This document shows positions 5,077 to 5,610 of a stretch of DNA of 5,610 bases, piece after piece. Numbering within the stretch: the first letter of the stretch is position 1; each line of letters begins with the position of its first letter. Under the pieces are notes generated by a model that worked only from the letters and a program-made list of their open reading frames with translations, ran no database searches and was not told the DNA's origin. The translations under genes were made by a program, and so were the position numbers. This DNA is from Thermoprotei archaeon (GTDB lineage: Archaea; Thermoproteota; Thermoprotei_A; Sulfolobales; Desulfurococcaceae): NCBI GenBank assembly GCA_003661825.1, contig QMWW01000078.1:1-5610 (forward strand). The letters run 5' to 3'.

Positions 5077-5610
5077 TCAGATGATGACTATAGGGATCAG
5101 CAAGGTCGTTGCTCTAAGTATGGATGGTAGTGCGGGATCCGTGGAAGCTACTATGCCTATGATTGTTGGTCCTGCAAGTGAGATCAGTGTCAGCGCGGCG
5201 TTGAAGGCTGATAGTACTGAGGCTCTAGCATCTCTGTACTTCCTTGCTATTACAACTGGTGGAACAGCTCTAGGCAGCAACCCGACGACTTTCCATAGGA
5301 AGAGCATTAGTAGCGATAGCGGGGGTCTATAGACGAAGAGCATCGATACCATGGTTGCGAAGAGCCATCCTAACGTTGAGGCGTATCGAGGTCCTAGCCT
5401 ATCCACCATACCCCCCCGAGGCAAGTGCTCCTATAGCTACAGCAAGCGAAGCCAGTCCCATCGTCAATCCGTACTCGACAGCTGTGAACCCAGTGCTTCT
5501 GAGGTATATCGGGATTGTACCGCTCCAGACCTTTACAAGCATGTCCAGCCCAAAAGCGAGGATGAGTAGCAGAAAGAACCTATCTCTAAGCAGATCCCTC
5601 AGTCGTATGA
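5077..5610 (-). pseudogene. MFS transporter, C-terminal half, frameshifted at a G7 tract (partial)
   Basis: The gene enters from the right edge; its first half is outside. The visible part opens with RLRDLLRDRFFLLLILAFGL, typical of the central loop and helix 7 of Major Facilitator Superfamily carriers. Helix 8 is LTMGLASLAVAIGALASG, followed by the motif-A-like GGMVDRLGPR loop. Helices 9-12 follow: LGWLFATMVSMLFVY; PLSLLMLFLWKVVGLL; AALTLISLAGPTIIGIVA; TTLLIPIVII. The substrate cannot be told from this. The frame breaks at a run of seven G on the coding strand (C7 at 5411-5417). Read as seven, translation stops at TAG 5401-5399 just after ASGGYGG; read as six, it continues smoothly through the motif to TGA 5079-5077. 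A TTG at 5424 opens the downstream frame but lies inside the transporter and is unlikely to be a true start. The gene is either broken, slippage-variable, or affected by a homopolymer sequence error. Confidence 0.75.

Noticed and set aside
5081..5569. Plus-strand open frames opposite the MFS gene
   Set aside because: The minus strand encodes clear membrane helices and a GGMVDRLGPR motif; the plus-strand frames have no such features.
1..5610. CRISPR array, tRNA, rRNA, C/D box sRNA, or transposase gene
   Set aside because: No regularly spaced repeats, cloverleaf-like sequence, paired C/D boxes at sensible spacing, or transposase motifs were seen on either strand by eye.

Overview
The window looks like a slice of a hyperthermophilic crenarchaeal (Thermoproteota) chromosome, in an accessory, decaying stretch. 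Three things point there. Two genes encode PaREP1-family proteins, a family expanded in Crenarchaea. Promoters look archaeal: a T/A-rich TATA box lies about 32-44 bases before each start, with very short leaders that often carry a GG-rich ribosome binding site. Codon use is rich in AGG/AGA arginine and ATA isoleucine. I cannot name a genus from the sequence.

Layout, left to right. 1-404 (-) is the 5' part of a secreted or membrane-anchored Thr/Val-rich protein that runs off the left edge. 444-641 (-) is a small AF2212-type (DUF104) antitoxin-like gene with ATT where the start codon should be. 782-1320 (+) is a gene relic spread over three frames. 1472-2215 (+) is a GNAT N-acetyltransferase whose likely original start (ATG 1430) is cut off by an in-frame amber codon. 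2216-2526 (+) is the C-terminal remnant of an ABC-2 transporter permease. 2527-2797 is an AT-rich intergenic region with an inverted repeat and a good promoter. 2798-3277 (+) is an intact PaREP1 protein. 3278-3896 has no convincing gene but several hairpins. 3897-4292 (-) is a second, divergent PaREP1 protein, overlapping by four bases an upstream membrane-protein gene (4289-4844, -) that is frameshifted. 5077-5610 (-) is the second half of an MFS transporter, frameshifted at a run of seven C (G7 on the coding strand).

The two PaREP1 genes face each other tail to tail across about 620 bases. The most coherent functional unit is the minus-strand pair 4844-3897: TATA box, ribosome binding site, single-pass membrane protein, ATGA overlap, PaREP1, then a hairpin terminator containing the stop codon. 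PaREP1 proteins are small helical proteins that I recall being placed with the HEPN group; their function is not established, so a membrane-linked or toxin/antitoxin-like role is inference only.

Five of the eight protein-coding loci carry a truncation, frameshift or nonsense lesion, and a sixth lacks a normal start codon. Either the region is a gene graveyard, or the underlying sequence has indel errors. The C7 lesion fits an error or slippage; the multi-lesion relic at 782-1320 and the headless permease fit true decay.
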